Source of the DNA: Sphingomonas sp. KRR8
GTDB lineage: Bacteria; Pseudomonadota; Alphaproteobacteria; Sphingomonadales; Sphingomonadaceae
DNA: 64,000 nucleotides
Assembly: GCF_023559245.1 (NCBI RefSeq)
Contig: NZ_CP097462.1
Span: 2,476,001 to 2,540,000, forward strand
Direction: 5' to 3'
Shown here one piece after another: positions 37,094 through 47,620 of the stretch (the first letter of the stretch is position 1; the number at the start of each line of letters is the position of its first letter). The translations under genes and the position numbers were made by a program. The notes below the pieces were generated by a model. That model worked only from the letters and a program-made list of their open reading frames with translations, made no database searches and was not told the origin of the DNA.

Positions 37094-37164
37094 GCGGGTG
37101 TAGCTCAATGGTAGAGCAGAAGCCTTCCAAGCTTACGACGAGGGTTCGATTCCCTTCACCCGCT
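37094..37164 (+). tRNA. tRNA-Gly (anticodon TCC)
   Basis: A full cloverleaf: acceptor GCGGGTG/CACCCGC, D arm GCTC-AATGGT-AGAGC, anticodon loop CTTCCAA with anticodon TCC, T arm AGGGTTCGATTCCCT. The CCA end is not encoded (TCCG follows). Confidence 0.95.
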
Positions 37165-37203
37165 CCGTTTTGCGCAAGGCGCAAATTGGAGCGCGCACGA
37201 TAA

Positions 37204-37228
37204 GCTGAACTGCCGGGGGCAGTTCAGC
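37204..37228. terminator. 11-bp hairpin between tRNA-Gly and TonB receptor
   Basis: GCTGAACTGCC (37204-37214) pairs perfectly with GGCAGTTCAGC (37218-37228) with a GGG loop. It lies between converging genes and lacks a strong T-run, so it may act as a factor-aided terminator or a barrier. Confidence 0.6.
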
Positions 37229-37255
37229 CGTGCGGCGACTGGGTGGCGCAACCTC

Positions 37256-39238
37256 TCACCGCCACCGCAACCCCACCCACAGCGTCCGTGGCGTCGCCCG
37301 TTCCCGCACGCCATTACCACTGATGCCTGCCAGCACCGTCTCATTGAGCAGGTTCTCGGCGCGTGCGGTCACCGCGAGATGCGGGCTGATGGGCACTCCG
37401 CCGCTCAGGCCCACGACCGTAGCGGCTGGCAGGCGCTGGGTATTGAGATCGTCCTCATACTGCGCGCCCGTGCGGGTGAGGGTGAGGGCGGCGAAGCGGT
37501 CGCGGTCGCTCCAGCCGACGCTGGCGCCGACGGCGGTGCGGGGCGTCTGGGCCGGGCGGAGGCCGTCCAGCCCGGGCGCACGTACGCGGGCGTCCGTGAC
37601 GCTGGCCGACAGGCGCGCCCGCCATGGTCCGCCGCTCCAGCCGCCGGCCAGTTCGACGCCCTGGCTGCGGATGGCCGGAAGGTTCTGGCGCTGGCGATAG
37701 GCTCCGCCGGCTGCGACGAAGCCGACTTGCGGAAAGGTGCCGGGACCGGTCGCGAGCGTGACGTTGGCGACGGGATCGAGCAGGCGGTTGGTGAAGGCGG
37801 TGGCCGATGCCGACCAGCCGCCCCGCTGCCATGCCAGCGCCGCTTCGGCGCCGCGCAGCCGCTCTGGCTTGAGCATGGGATTGGCGGCGGTGGCGTCACT
37901 GCCGGCCCGGAAGGGGCGGAAGAGTTCGTTGAGCGTGGGCAGGCGCCAGCCAAGGTAGGCGGCGCTGCTGAGGGTCACGCCGGACCCAAGGGCGAGGGCA
38001 CCGGCAACCCGGGCGGTCGGGCGCCAGCCGCGGCGCCCGGCGTAGCGGAGGTCCTGGTTGAGCATGGCCGTGGTGATCGTGCGGTCCTGGAAGAAGCCGC
38101 CGCCGATCCACCAGCGGTCGAGGCGGGCGGCGGCGCTGAGGTCGATCGGCCCGAGCGTGGTGCTGGCCTCGCCGAACAGGCCGGCGGTGCCGCTGTGCCC
38201 GCCCGAGCGGCGGTCGCGCGTCGGGGTGAGCGCGGCCGTGTAGCTGCCATATTCAAGCGACCGGCCCGCCATGGCGCGCAGGTCGGTACCGACGCGCACT
38301 TCCACTCCGGGCAGCAGGCGGGGCCGCAGTTCGGCGCTTCCGCCAAAGGCGTGCGAGGGCACGTCATATTGCAGGGCGGCGGGCGTGGCGACGGTGCGTC
38401 CTCGGCTGACTGCCGCCGAGCCATTCTCGAACCCGCGCCACTGGCCGTAGCCGAGCAGGACGAAGGGCAGGGCACCACGGCCGACCAGTCGCAGCGAGGC
38501 GTCGGCGCCGCGCGACAGGTTGGCGCTATAGTCGACCCCCCGGTCGCGCCGGTCGGTGAAGCCCGACACGCTGGCCTGAAGCTCCGCACTTCCGACGGGG
38601 ACGAGATAACGCAGGCGGGCGGCGGCATTGCGGTAGGGGGCGGCGCGATCGGCCGGGCCACGGTCCTGGGCCACGATCGGTACGAAGCCGTCACCGCGTG
38701 CGGCGTTTCCGGACAGGGCGAGCCGACCGCCGCCGACCGCTGCGCCCACCCCAAGCGCTCCCTGCAGCGAACCCCGGCTGCCGCCCTCGACCTCGGCGCG
38801 CAGGCGCTCATCGCTCCGGCTGGTGAGGTCGATCACGCCGGCGAGGGCACCCGGGCCGGCGGTCACGCTGCCGCCCCCGCGCGTGATCCGCACTTCGGCC
38901 AGGCCTGCCGGGTCGAAGGCCGGCCACGGCGCCCAGCCGCCGAACGGATCGGTCTGCGGAACGCCGTCGAGGATCAGCAAGGTGCGGCTGGCGGCGTTGC
39001 CGCCCAGCGCACGCAGGGTGATGCCCTGGCTGGTCGGATTGGCCGAGCGCGCGTCCGAGCGGCGGAAAAGCTGCACACCAGCCTCGGCCGTCAGCAGCTG
39101 GTCGAGCCCGCTGACCGGAGTCTGGGCAAGCTCGGCCGGGCCGATCACCGTCGGCCGCAGCAGCCGCTCCCCGCGGGTGGCTTCGAGCGATCGGCCTGTC
39201 ACGACAATCTCGACGGGGGCAGGTGGCTGATCGATCAT
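37256..39238 (-). CDS. TonB-dependent receptor (BtuB/FepA-like), no visible signal peptide
   Basis: The 660-residue protein is a clear outer-membrane receptor: plug motifs LDQLLTAEAGVQLFRRSD, SANPTSQGITLRALGGNAASR, LILDGVPQTDPFGGW and VRITRGGGSVTAGPGALAG, then a barrel ending LWVGLRWR. The N-terminus begins MIDQPPAPVEIVVTG, where EIVVTG is the TonB-box-like part. No hydrophobic signal precedes it, and the upstream frame overlaps the divergent ku start. The GGGAG site fits the ATG at 39238. Either the signal has been lost or the annotation of the start is wrong. Substrate unknown; a corrinoid or metal chelate is possible. Confidence 0.82.
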   Translation of the reverse strand: MIDQPPAPVEIVVTGRSLEATRGERLLRPTVIGPAELAQTPVSGLDQLLTAEAGVQLFRRSDARSANPTSQGITLRALGGNAASRTLLILDGVPQTDPFGGWAPWPAFDPAGLAEVRITRGGGSVTAGPGALAGVIDLTSRSDERLRAEVEGGSRGSLQGALGVGAAVGGGRLALSGNAARGDGFVPIVAQDRGPADRAAPYRNAAARLRYLVPVGSAELQASVSGFTDRRDRGVDYSANLSRGADASLRLVGRGALPFVLLGYGQWRGFENGSAAVSRGRTVATPAALQYDVPSHAFGGSAELRPRLLPGVEVRVGTDLRAMAGRSLEYGSYTAALTPTRDRRSGGHSGTAGLFGEASTTLGPIDLSAAARLDRWWIGGGFFQDRTITTAMLNQDLRYAGRRGWRPTARVAGALALGSGVTLSSAAYLGWRLPTLNELFRPFRAGSDATAANPMLKPERLRGAEAALAWQRGGWSASATAFTNRLLDPVANVTLATGPGTFPQVGFVAAGGAYRQRQNLPAIRSQGVELAGGWSGGPWRARLSASVTDARVRAPGLDGLRPAQTPRTAVGASVGWSDRDRFAALTLTRTGAQYEDDLNTQRLPAATVVGLSGGVPISPHLAVTARAENLLNETVLAGISGNGVRERATPRTLWVGLRWR

Positions 39239-39317
39239 CGGCGGCTCCCTAGTCCGGAACGCTTGGCCCGCCCAGTGATTGAATCGGTGTAGCAACGAAA
39301 CGAGCAGGAGCCCTTCA

Positions 39318-40217
39318 ATGGCCGCACGCCCCGCCTGGCGCGGACAGATCAAGCTGGCGCTGGTGTCCATCCCGGTGGAAATCTACCCGGCGACCAAGTC
39401 CGGCGCGGCCATCGCCTTTCACCAGATCCATGAGCCGAGCGGCAAAAGGATCAAATATGAGAAAGTGGTACCCGGCATCGGCCCGGTGAACACCGACGAC
39501 GTCGTCAAAGGCTATGAGGTCAGCAAGGGCGAATATGTCCTGCTGGAGCCCGAGGAGATCGAGAGCGTCAAGCTGGAGAGCCGCAAGACGCTGGACCTCG
39601 TCCAGTTCGTCGACATCGGCGACGTGGACGCCATCTACTATGACAAGCCCTACTTCGTGGTCCCGGCCGACGACCTCGCCGAAGAAGCCTACATCGTGGT
39701 GCGCGACGCGCTTCGGGCGGCGCGCAAGATCGGCATCGGGCAGCTGGCCATGCGCGGCCAGGAATATGTCGTCGCGCTGAAGCCGTGCGGACGGGGCATG
39801 CTGCTGGAGACACTGCGCTACGCCGACGAGGTCAACAAGGCGGCGAGTTACTTCCGCGAGATCGAGGACGCGAAGCCCGACCCCGACCTGCTCGACCTTG
39901 CCGGAACGCTGATCGAGAAGAAGAGCGGCGAGTTCGCGCCGGAAGAGTTCCACAACCGCTACGTCGATGCGCTTCGCAGCCTCATCGAGGAGAAGCGCAA
40001 GAACAAGGGCGAGCTGGTCATCCAGGATCCGGAAGGCGACAAGCCGCAGAAGAGCAACGTCATCGACCTGATGGCGGCGCTCAAGAAGAGCCTTGGCGAC
40101 GATGCCGGCAACGACAATGCCGCCGCCCCGGCCAAGAAGCCGGCGGCGAAGAAGGCCGCGCCGAAGAAGGCCGAGGCAGCGCCGAAGAAGGCGGCCGCCG
40201 GCGGGCGGAAGCGGTAG
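39318..40217 (+). CDS. ku: NHEJ DNA end-binding protein Ku
   Basis: Ku homodimers encircle DNA ends and recruit LigD. The 299-residue protein has the Ku core: ARPAWRGQIKLALVSIPVEIY, GKRIKYEKVVPG, GYEVSKGEYVLLEPEEIE, then GRGMLLETLRYADEV. The last 50 residues form a Lys/Ala-rich basic tail (AAKKAAPKKAEAAPKK), which in other bacterial Ku proteins helps DNA binding and threading. The ATG at 39318 has AGGAG 7 bases upstream. ligD follows after 6 bases, so the pair is one operon. Confidence 0.95.
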   Translation: MAARPAWRGQIKLALVSIPVEIYPATKSGAAIAFHQIHEPSGKRIKYEKVVPGIGPVNTDDVVKGYEVSKGEYVLLEPEEIESVKLESRKTLDLVQFVDIGDVDAIYYDKPYFVVPADDLAEEAYIVVRDALRAARKIGIGQLAMRGQEYVVALKPCGRGMLLETLRYADEVNKAASYFREIEDAKPDPDLLDLAGTLIEKKSGEFAPEEFHNRYVDALRSLIEEKRKNKGELVIQDPEGDKPQKSNVIDLMAALKKSLGDDAGNDNAAAPAKKPAAKKAAPKKAEAAPKKAAAGGRKR

Positions 40218-40223
40218 TCGCCG

Positions 40224-43816
<3,593 letters not shown>

Positions 43817-43857
43817 TCACCTTACCAACGCGCAAACCCACACAGAAGGGGACATCT

Positions 43858-44871
43858 ATGAAGCGCATCCTATTGGCGACCGCACTCGGTGCGGCGTTCC
43901 TGGCCAGCCCGGCCGCAGCTCGCGACGGCAGCCCATACGTCGGCATCGAAGGCGGCGTGCTGTTCGCGAAGAAGGCTCATGCCAACACCTTCGTCGACTA
44001 CACCACGACGCAGACGCCGATCACGAACCCGCTGTTCGTTGGCCCGGCCGACGTCACCTACAACAACGCTTATTCGTTCAAGAACAAGCGCGGCATCGAT
44101 GCCGACGCCATCGTCGGTTACGACTTCGGCATGTTCCGCCTCGAAGGTGAGCTTGGCTACAAGCGCACCCGGGTGAAGAGCCTGAACGTTGATCCGGCGT
44201 TTGTCACCGGCCTCAACACCGCGCTGAACCGCCCGGCCACCGCCGGCGATCCCGTCGTTCCGGGCAACCCCGCCCTGACCGCCGGCAGCTTCTCGCTGAA
44301 CGAGCGCACCCGGGTGCTCTCGGGCATGGTCAACGGGCTGGTCGATTTCGGCAGCGACAACGTCAACTTCTACGTTGGCGGTGGTGCTGGCCGGGCGCGC
44401 GTGAAGTTCGCGGGCATCAAGGACTCGGCCTGGGCGTTCCAGGGCATCGCGGGCGTGCGTTTCGCGCTTAGCGACAACATCGATCTGGGCCTGAAGTATC
44501 GCTACTTCCGGACCGGTCGCCTGAACATCGTCGACGACACGACGGCCGCGCTCGCCGGTAACGCCGACGCGACCACGGTTCTCGTGAACGGCGTTGCGAC
44601 GCCGATCGTGCGCACCACCAATGCGGTCGTGACGACGGACTTCAACAACCGGTTCGTCAGCCACTCGCTCCTGGCGTCGTTGATCTTCAACTTCGGCGCG
44701 CCGCGCGAAGCCGCTCCGCCGCCGCCGCCCCCGCCGCCGCCGCCGCCCCCGCCGCCCCCGGCTCCGGCGACTCAGACCTGCCCGGATGGGTCGGTGGTGC
44801 TTGCGACGGACACCTGCCCGGCGCCCCCGCCGCCGCCGCCCCCGCCGCCGCCCGCTCCCGAGCGTGGCTAA
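43858..44871 (+). CDS. Outer-membrane beta-barrel protein with Pro/Cys tail
   Basis: The 337-residue protein has a signal peptide (RILLATALGAAFLASPAAA), then an OmpA-like eight-strand barrel: SPYVGIEGGVLFAKKA, VGYDFGMFRLEGELGYKR, FYVGGGAGRARVKF, IAGVRFALSDNIDLGLKYRYF, and the last strand LLASLIFNF. After it come 58 residues (280-337): 15 prolines, TQTC, DGSV, LAT, a second CP, ten prolines, and the terminus APERG. The two cysteines (308 and 320) are C-x11-C. There is no OmpA peptidoglycan domain. The same tail ends the TonB receptor at 25987-28740. The AAGGGGA site precedes the ATG; a strong terminator follows. Confidence 0.88.
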   Translation: MKRILLATALGAAFLASPAAARDGSPYVGIEGGVLFAKKAHANTFVDYTTTQTPITNPLFVGPADVTYNNAYSFKNKRGIDADAIVGYDFGMFRLEGELGYKRTRVKSLNVDPAFVTGLNTALNRPATAGDPVVPGNPALTAGSFSLNERTRVLSGMVNGLVDFGSDNVNFYVGGGAGRARVKFAGIKDSAWAFQGIAGVRFALSDNIDLGLKYRYFRTGRLNIVDDTTAALAGNADATTVLVNGVATPIVRTTNAVVTTDFNNRFVSHSLLASLIFNFGAPREAAPPPPPPPPPPPPPPPAPATQTCPDGSVVLATDTCPAPPPPPPPPPPAPERG

Positions 44872-44897
44872 GGCGAAGGCCTCAAGCTGAAGGAAGA

Positions 44898-44926
44898 GGG
44901 TCGCTCCTGCGGGAGCGGCCCTTTTT
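44898..44926 (+). terminator. Rho-independent terminator of the barrel gene
   Basis: A 10-bp stem (GGGTCGCTCC with GGAGCGGCCC, one G-T pair) with loop TGCG, followed by TTTTT. It starts 27 bases after the stop. Confidence 0.92.
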
Positions 44927-44938
44927 CTTGACTCTGGC

Positions 44939-44990
44939 GTGCGCATCCGCTTGAGAGCGCACGACCTCGGCGGGCTTCGGCTCGCCGTTT
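44939..44990 (+). promoter_or_regulatory. Two-hairpin region in the rplQ leader
   Basis: GTGCGC/GCGCAC (44939-44944 with 44957-44962) is followed by CGGCGGGC/GCTCGCCG (44968-44975 with 44980-44987) closed by a TTCG tetraloop and followed by TTTCC. It lies 85-136 bases before rplQ. It may be an rplQ leader element, or a second terminator for the preceding gene. Confidence 0.4.
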
Positions 44991-45074
44991 CCATTGGGGG
45001 ATGGGCAGCACCCCTTACCGCTGCCTGGCTGGGACTACCTCATACGGGTCCCCGACGAACGAAAGGAATGTCTC

Positions 45075-45500
45075 ATGCGCCATCGTGTTGGCGGACGTAA
45101 GCTTCAGCGCACCTCGGCTCACCGCGCCGCCCTGTTCCGGAACATGGCCGCCGCGCTCATCAAGCACGAGCAGATCACCACCACCCTCGCCAAGGCCAAG
45201 GAACTGCGGCCCTACACCGAGAAGCTGATCACGCTCGCCAAGAAGGGCGGCCTGTCGAACCGCCGCCTGGCGCACGGCCGGCTGCTCGACGACGCGCAGC
45301 TGACCAAGCTGTTTGACGTGCTGGCCGAGCGTTACGCCGGCCGCAACGGCGGCTACACCCGCGTCGTCAAGGCCGGCATCCGCTTCTCGGACGCGGCGCC
45401 GATGGCGATCATCGAATTCGTCGACCGTGACGTCTCGGCCAAGGGTCAGGACTCGGGTCCGGTGATGGTCGACGACGAGGACGATCAGCAGGCCGCGTAA
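45075..45500 (+). CDS. rplQ: 50S ribosomal protein L17
   Basis: L17 lies near the peptide exit tunnel. The 141-residue protein starts [17 protein letters not shown] and has [36 protein letters not shown], both family signatures, and a short acidic C-terminal tail (VDDEDDQQ). AAGGA precedes the ATG. In most alphaproteobacteria rplQ follows rpoA; here the preceding gene is an outer-membrane protein with its own terminator, so rplQ is separated from the alpha operon. Confidence 0.96.
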   Translation: MRHRVGGRKLQRTSAHRAALFRNMAAALIKHEQITTTLAKAKELRPYTEKLITLAKKGGLSNRRLAHGRLLDDAQLTKLFDVLAERYAGRNGGYTRVVKAGIRFSDAAPMAIIEFVDRDVSAKGQDSGPVMVDDEDDQQAA

Positions 45501-45521
45501 GCGGTCTCGACTGGGTAAAGA

Positions 45522-45553
45522 AAGGGCCGTCCGCGCTGCGGGCGGCCTTTTTC
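45522..45553 (+). terminator. Rho-independent terminator after rplQ
   Basis: A 13-bp stem with two G-T pairs (AAGGGCCGTCCGC against GCGGGCGGCCTTT), loop GCT, then a T-run. It begins 21 bases after the rplQ stop and can also serve the small minus-strand gene on the other side. Confidence 0.92.
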
Positions 45554-45559
45554 TTTGTG

Positions 45560-45748
45560 TCAGGCCGCCTTGGCGTCAGCCAGTTCGGTCGGCTCGAACG
45601 GCAAGTTCGCGCCCAGTTCGCTCAGCTTTTCGAGGTAGAGCAAGGCGAAGTTCCGGTGCCGCTCGCGCGCGGGGCCGGTGATCGACCGGCGAGTGGCGGC
45701 GAACTCCTCAACCGCCCGGCGCCAGTAGTAACGAATATCCGCTTCCAT
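45560..45748 (-). CDS. Small helical hypothetical protein
   Basis: A 62-residue protein, MEADIRYYWRRAVEEFAATRRS, then ERHRNFALLYLEKLSELGANLPFE. It looks like two amphipathic helices, the shape of small proteins often found in sphingomonads with an RYYxRRA-type start. No signal peptide, no catalytic motif. Its function is unknown. It lies between rplQ and nusG, 139 bases downstream of nusG. Confidence 0.6.
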   Translation of the reverse strand: MEADIRYYWRRAVEEFAATRRSITGPARERHRNFALLYLEKLSELGANLPFEPTELADAKAA

Positions 45749-45887
45749 GCTTATAGCCCCTCCCCAGGTGGCGCTGTGCAGCGAGCGCGACCACGAGGAC
45801 GGAAGCCCGCCGCCACCCGAGTCGCGGCACGCAGGATACGTCAAGCTTAACCACAGGGGGAGTCCGCGTCAGGCGCGGACCAGCGCG

Positions 45888-46427
45888 TTACTTAACCAGT
45901 TCAACTTGCTCGAATTCGAGCTCGACCGGGGTGGCGCGACCGAAGATGGAAACGCCCACCTTGACCCGGCCGCGGTCGAAATCGAGTTCCTCGACCACGC
46001 CGTTGAAGCTGGCGAACGGACCGTCCAGCACCTTCACCGCATCGCCGATCTCATAGTCGACGCTGACCTTCTGCTTGGGCGCAGCGGCGGCGGCTTCTTC
46101 CTTGGTGTTGAGGATGCGGGCGGCTTCCGCCTCGCTGATCGCCTGCGGCTTGCCGTTGGGGCCGAGGAAGCCGGTCACCTTGGGGGTGTTCTTCACCAGG
46201 TGATAGACGTCGTCGTTCATGCCCAGCTTGGCGAGCACGTAGCCGGGGAAGAACTTGCGGTCGCTGGTGACCTTCTTCCCGCGGCGGATCTCGGTCACCT
46301 TCTCGGTCGGAACCTCAACCGATTCGACGAGCTGCTCGAGGCCGAGGCGCTTCGCTTCGGACATGATCGACTCGCGGACCTTGTTCTCGAAGCCGGAGTA
46401 AGCGTGAATGATGTACCAGCGGGACAT
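45888..46427 (-). CDS. nusG: Transcription termination/antitermination factor NusG
   Basis: The 179-residue protein starts MSRWYIIHAYSGFENKV (NGN domain, RNA polymerase contact) and ends with a KOW domain (IGDAVKVLDGPFASFNGVVEELD). A short Ala-rich insert (EEAAAAAPKQ) sits between them. NusG binds RNA polymerase, ribosome S10 and Rho, so it couples transcription and translation. It follows secE by 26 bases. Order on the transcript: tRNA-Trp? no; secE then nusG, with tRNA-Trp further along the same strand after them. Confidence 0.95.
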   Translation of the reverse strand: MSRWYIIHAYSGFENKVRESIMSEAKRLGLEQLVESVEVPTEKVTEIRRGKKVTSDRKFFPGYVLAKLGMNDDVYHLVKNTPKVTGFLGPNGKPQAISEAEAARILNTKEEAAAAAPKQKVSVDYEIGDAVKVLDGPFASFNGVVEELDFDRGRVKVGVSIFGRATPVELEFEQVELVK

Positions 46428-46453
46428 GGGGCGTACCTTGTTCGGGCGGAGGG

Positions 46454-46651
46454 TCAGCCGAGAAGGCCGAGCAGCCTCTGGACAATGAAGGCGAAGACGC
46501 TGTCGACGCCGAAGAAGAAGATGGCAAGGATGCTGGTCATGATGGCCACCATCACGGCGGTCATCCAGGTTTCCTTGCCGGTCGGCCACACCACCTTGCG
46601 GGCTTCGGCCCGGACCTGGCGGGCGAATTCTCCGGGGGACGTCTTGGCCAC
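46454..46651 (-). CDS. secE: Preprotein translocase subunit SecE
   Basis: The 65-residue single-span form of SecE. It has the conserved cytosolic RAEARKVVWPTGKETW before one transmembrane helix (MTAVMVAIMTSILAIFFFGVDSVFAF). It clamps SecY in the membrane. The GTG at 46651 gives VAKTSPGEFARQV and lies about 9 bases after GAAGAGG; an in-frame GTG at 46663 has no room for such a site. It is upstream of nusG in the usual secE-nusG pair. Confidence 0.9.
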   Translation of the reverse strand: MAKTSPGEFARQVRAEARKVVWPTGKETWMTAVMVAIMTSILAIFFFGVDSVFAFIVQRLLGLLG

Positions 46652-46758
46652 GGGCGTGAACACCTCTTCGCGATAGAAAAACGAGGTCCGCGGACACCCC
46701 GCCGGACCTCGATACGACCGGCGATGTAGCGCGGTGGTGCAGAAGGTTCAAGGCGGCC

Positions 46759-46781
46759 GTCACGGGAGCGAGTCCCGTGAC
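46759..46781. other. 9-bp perfect hairpin upstream of secE
   Basis: GTCACGGGA (46759-46767) and TCCCGTGAC (46773-46781) around GCGAG. It sits between secE-nusG and tRNA-Trp, both on the minus strand, with tRNA-Trp upstream in position but lower in coordinate; it has no T-run. Confidence 0.5.
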
Positions 46782-46812
46782 GTCAGTCGCTGCTACGCGC
46801 CTTGCTCCGGCC

Positions 46813-46888
46813 TGGCAGGGGCAGAGGGACTCGAACCCACGACCCTCGGTTTTGGAGACCGATGCTCTACCAACTGAGCTATACCCCT
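46813..46888 (-). tRNA. tRNA-Trp (anticodon CCA)
   Basis: A full cloverleaf on the minus strand: acceptor AGGGGTA with TGCCCCT, D arm GCTC-AGTTGGTA-GAGC, anticodon loop CTCCAAA, T arm GTGGGTTCGAGTCCC, discriminator G and encoded CCA (46813-46815). tRNA-Trp next to secE-nusG is common in alphaproteobacteria. Confidence 0.95.
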
Positions 46889-46903
46889 AGGCCGGGTGGG
46901 GCA

Positions 46904-47620
46904 CTAACCCCGGGGCCCGCCCGGCGCAAGGGCGACAAACTGGGCAGCCATGGTGGATCGCAGGGTGAAGCCGAGATCCTCGTACAGCAGGATGGCGGCA
47001 AGGTTGTTGGCGTAGGCGTGCAGGAAGACGTGCTCGCCCCGGCTGCTGATGTCATGAAGTTTCCAGGCCGAGAGGGCGCGGGCGAGGCCGCGGCCGCGCG
47101 CGTCGGGATGGGTGCAGACTCCGCTAAGCTCGGTCCAGCCGGGCAGTGCCAGCCGCTCGCCCGCCATGGCGATCAGCCGGCCACGCTCGCGCACGCCCCA
47201 GAATCCGCCCAGCCGCCAGGTCTCGGCACGGAACGGGCCGGGAGCGGTCACCTCCGCCAAGGCCTGCATCTCGGCCGAGTCGGCTTCGCCCAAGGGGACG
47301 GCGCCGGGCGGCGGTTCCGCGGGATGAACCTCCGTCGCGATCATCTGCACGGCGTCGCGGCAGGATAGTTCGACCAGCCCGTCGGGGATGGAGGTTGGCT
47401 TCGCCTGCAGCATCACCAGCTGCTCGCCCGGTGACACCAGGGCGGTGAGCGCGGCGAGTGCGGCCGGGCTGTCGTCGGCGGCCGCAATGAACGGCTCGAC
47501 CTCAGGCCGGAAACGCAGCGCGGGCGGTTCACCAATGGCGAAGTGCGCCTGACGCGTGGTCAGGGCCGAGTAGATCGGCCGGTCAAGCAAGGCCGCGAGC
47601 GGATCGCCGCCCGCCGTCAT
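46904..47620 (-). CDS. GNAT family N-acetyltransferase
   Basis: The 238-residue protein carries a C-terminal GNAT (FR47-like) domain: ELSGVCTHPDARGRGLARALSAW contains the acetyl-CoA loop (R-G-R-G-L-A), and HAYANNLAAILLYEDLGFTLRSTM is the final helix-strand. The N-terminal half is a second, diverged GNAT-like region. Its ATG overlaps the TGA of the fatty acyl-AMP ligase gene (TGATG), so the two are translationally coupled, which hints that the acyltransferase could use a product of the ligase (inference). Confidence 0.82.
   Translation of the reverse strand: MTAGGDPLAALLDRPIYSALTTRQAHFAIGEPPALRFRPEVEPFIAAADDSPAALAALTALVSPGEQLVMLQAKPTSIPDGLVELSCRDAVQMIATEVHPAEPPPGAVPLGEADSAEMQALAEVTAPGPFRAETWRLGGFWGVRERGRLIAMAGERLALPGWTELSGVCTHPDARGRGLARALSAWKLHDISSRGEHVFLHAYANNLAAILLYEDLGFTLRSTMAAQFVALAPGGPRG

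Noticed and set aside
35477..37108. Open frame of 543 codons on the minus strand opposite the HerA-like gene
   Set aside because: No domain, biased to Arg and His; the plus strand has intact Walker motifs.
37256..37320. Pro/Cys C-terminal tail on the second TonB receptor
   Set aside because: This receptor ends LWVGLRWR with no proline or cysteine tail, so the tail is not a general TonB receptor feature here.
37379..39292. Open frame of 637 codons on the plus strand opposite the TonB receptor
   Set aside because: Antisense shadow caused by GC-biased codons; the receptor on the minus strand has plug and barrel motifs.
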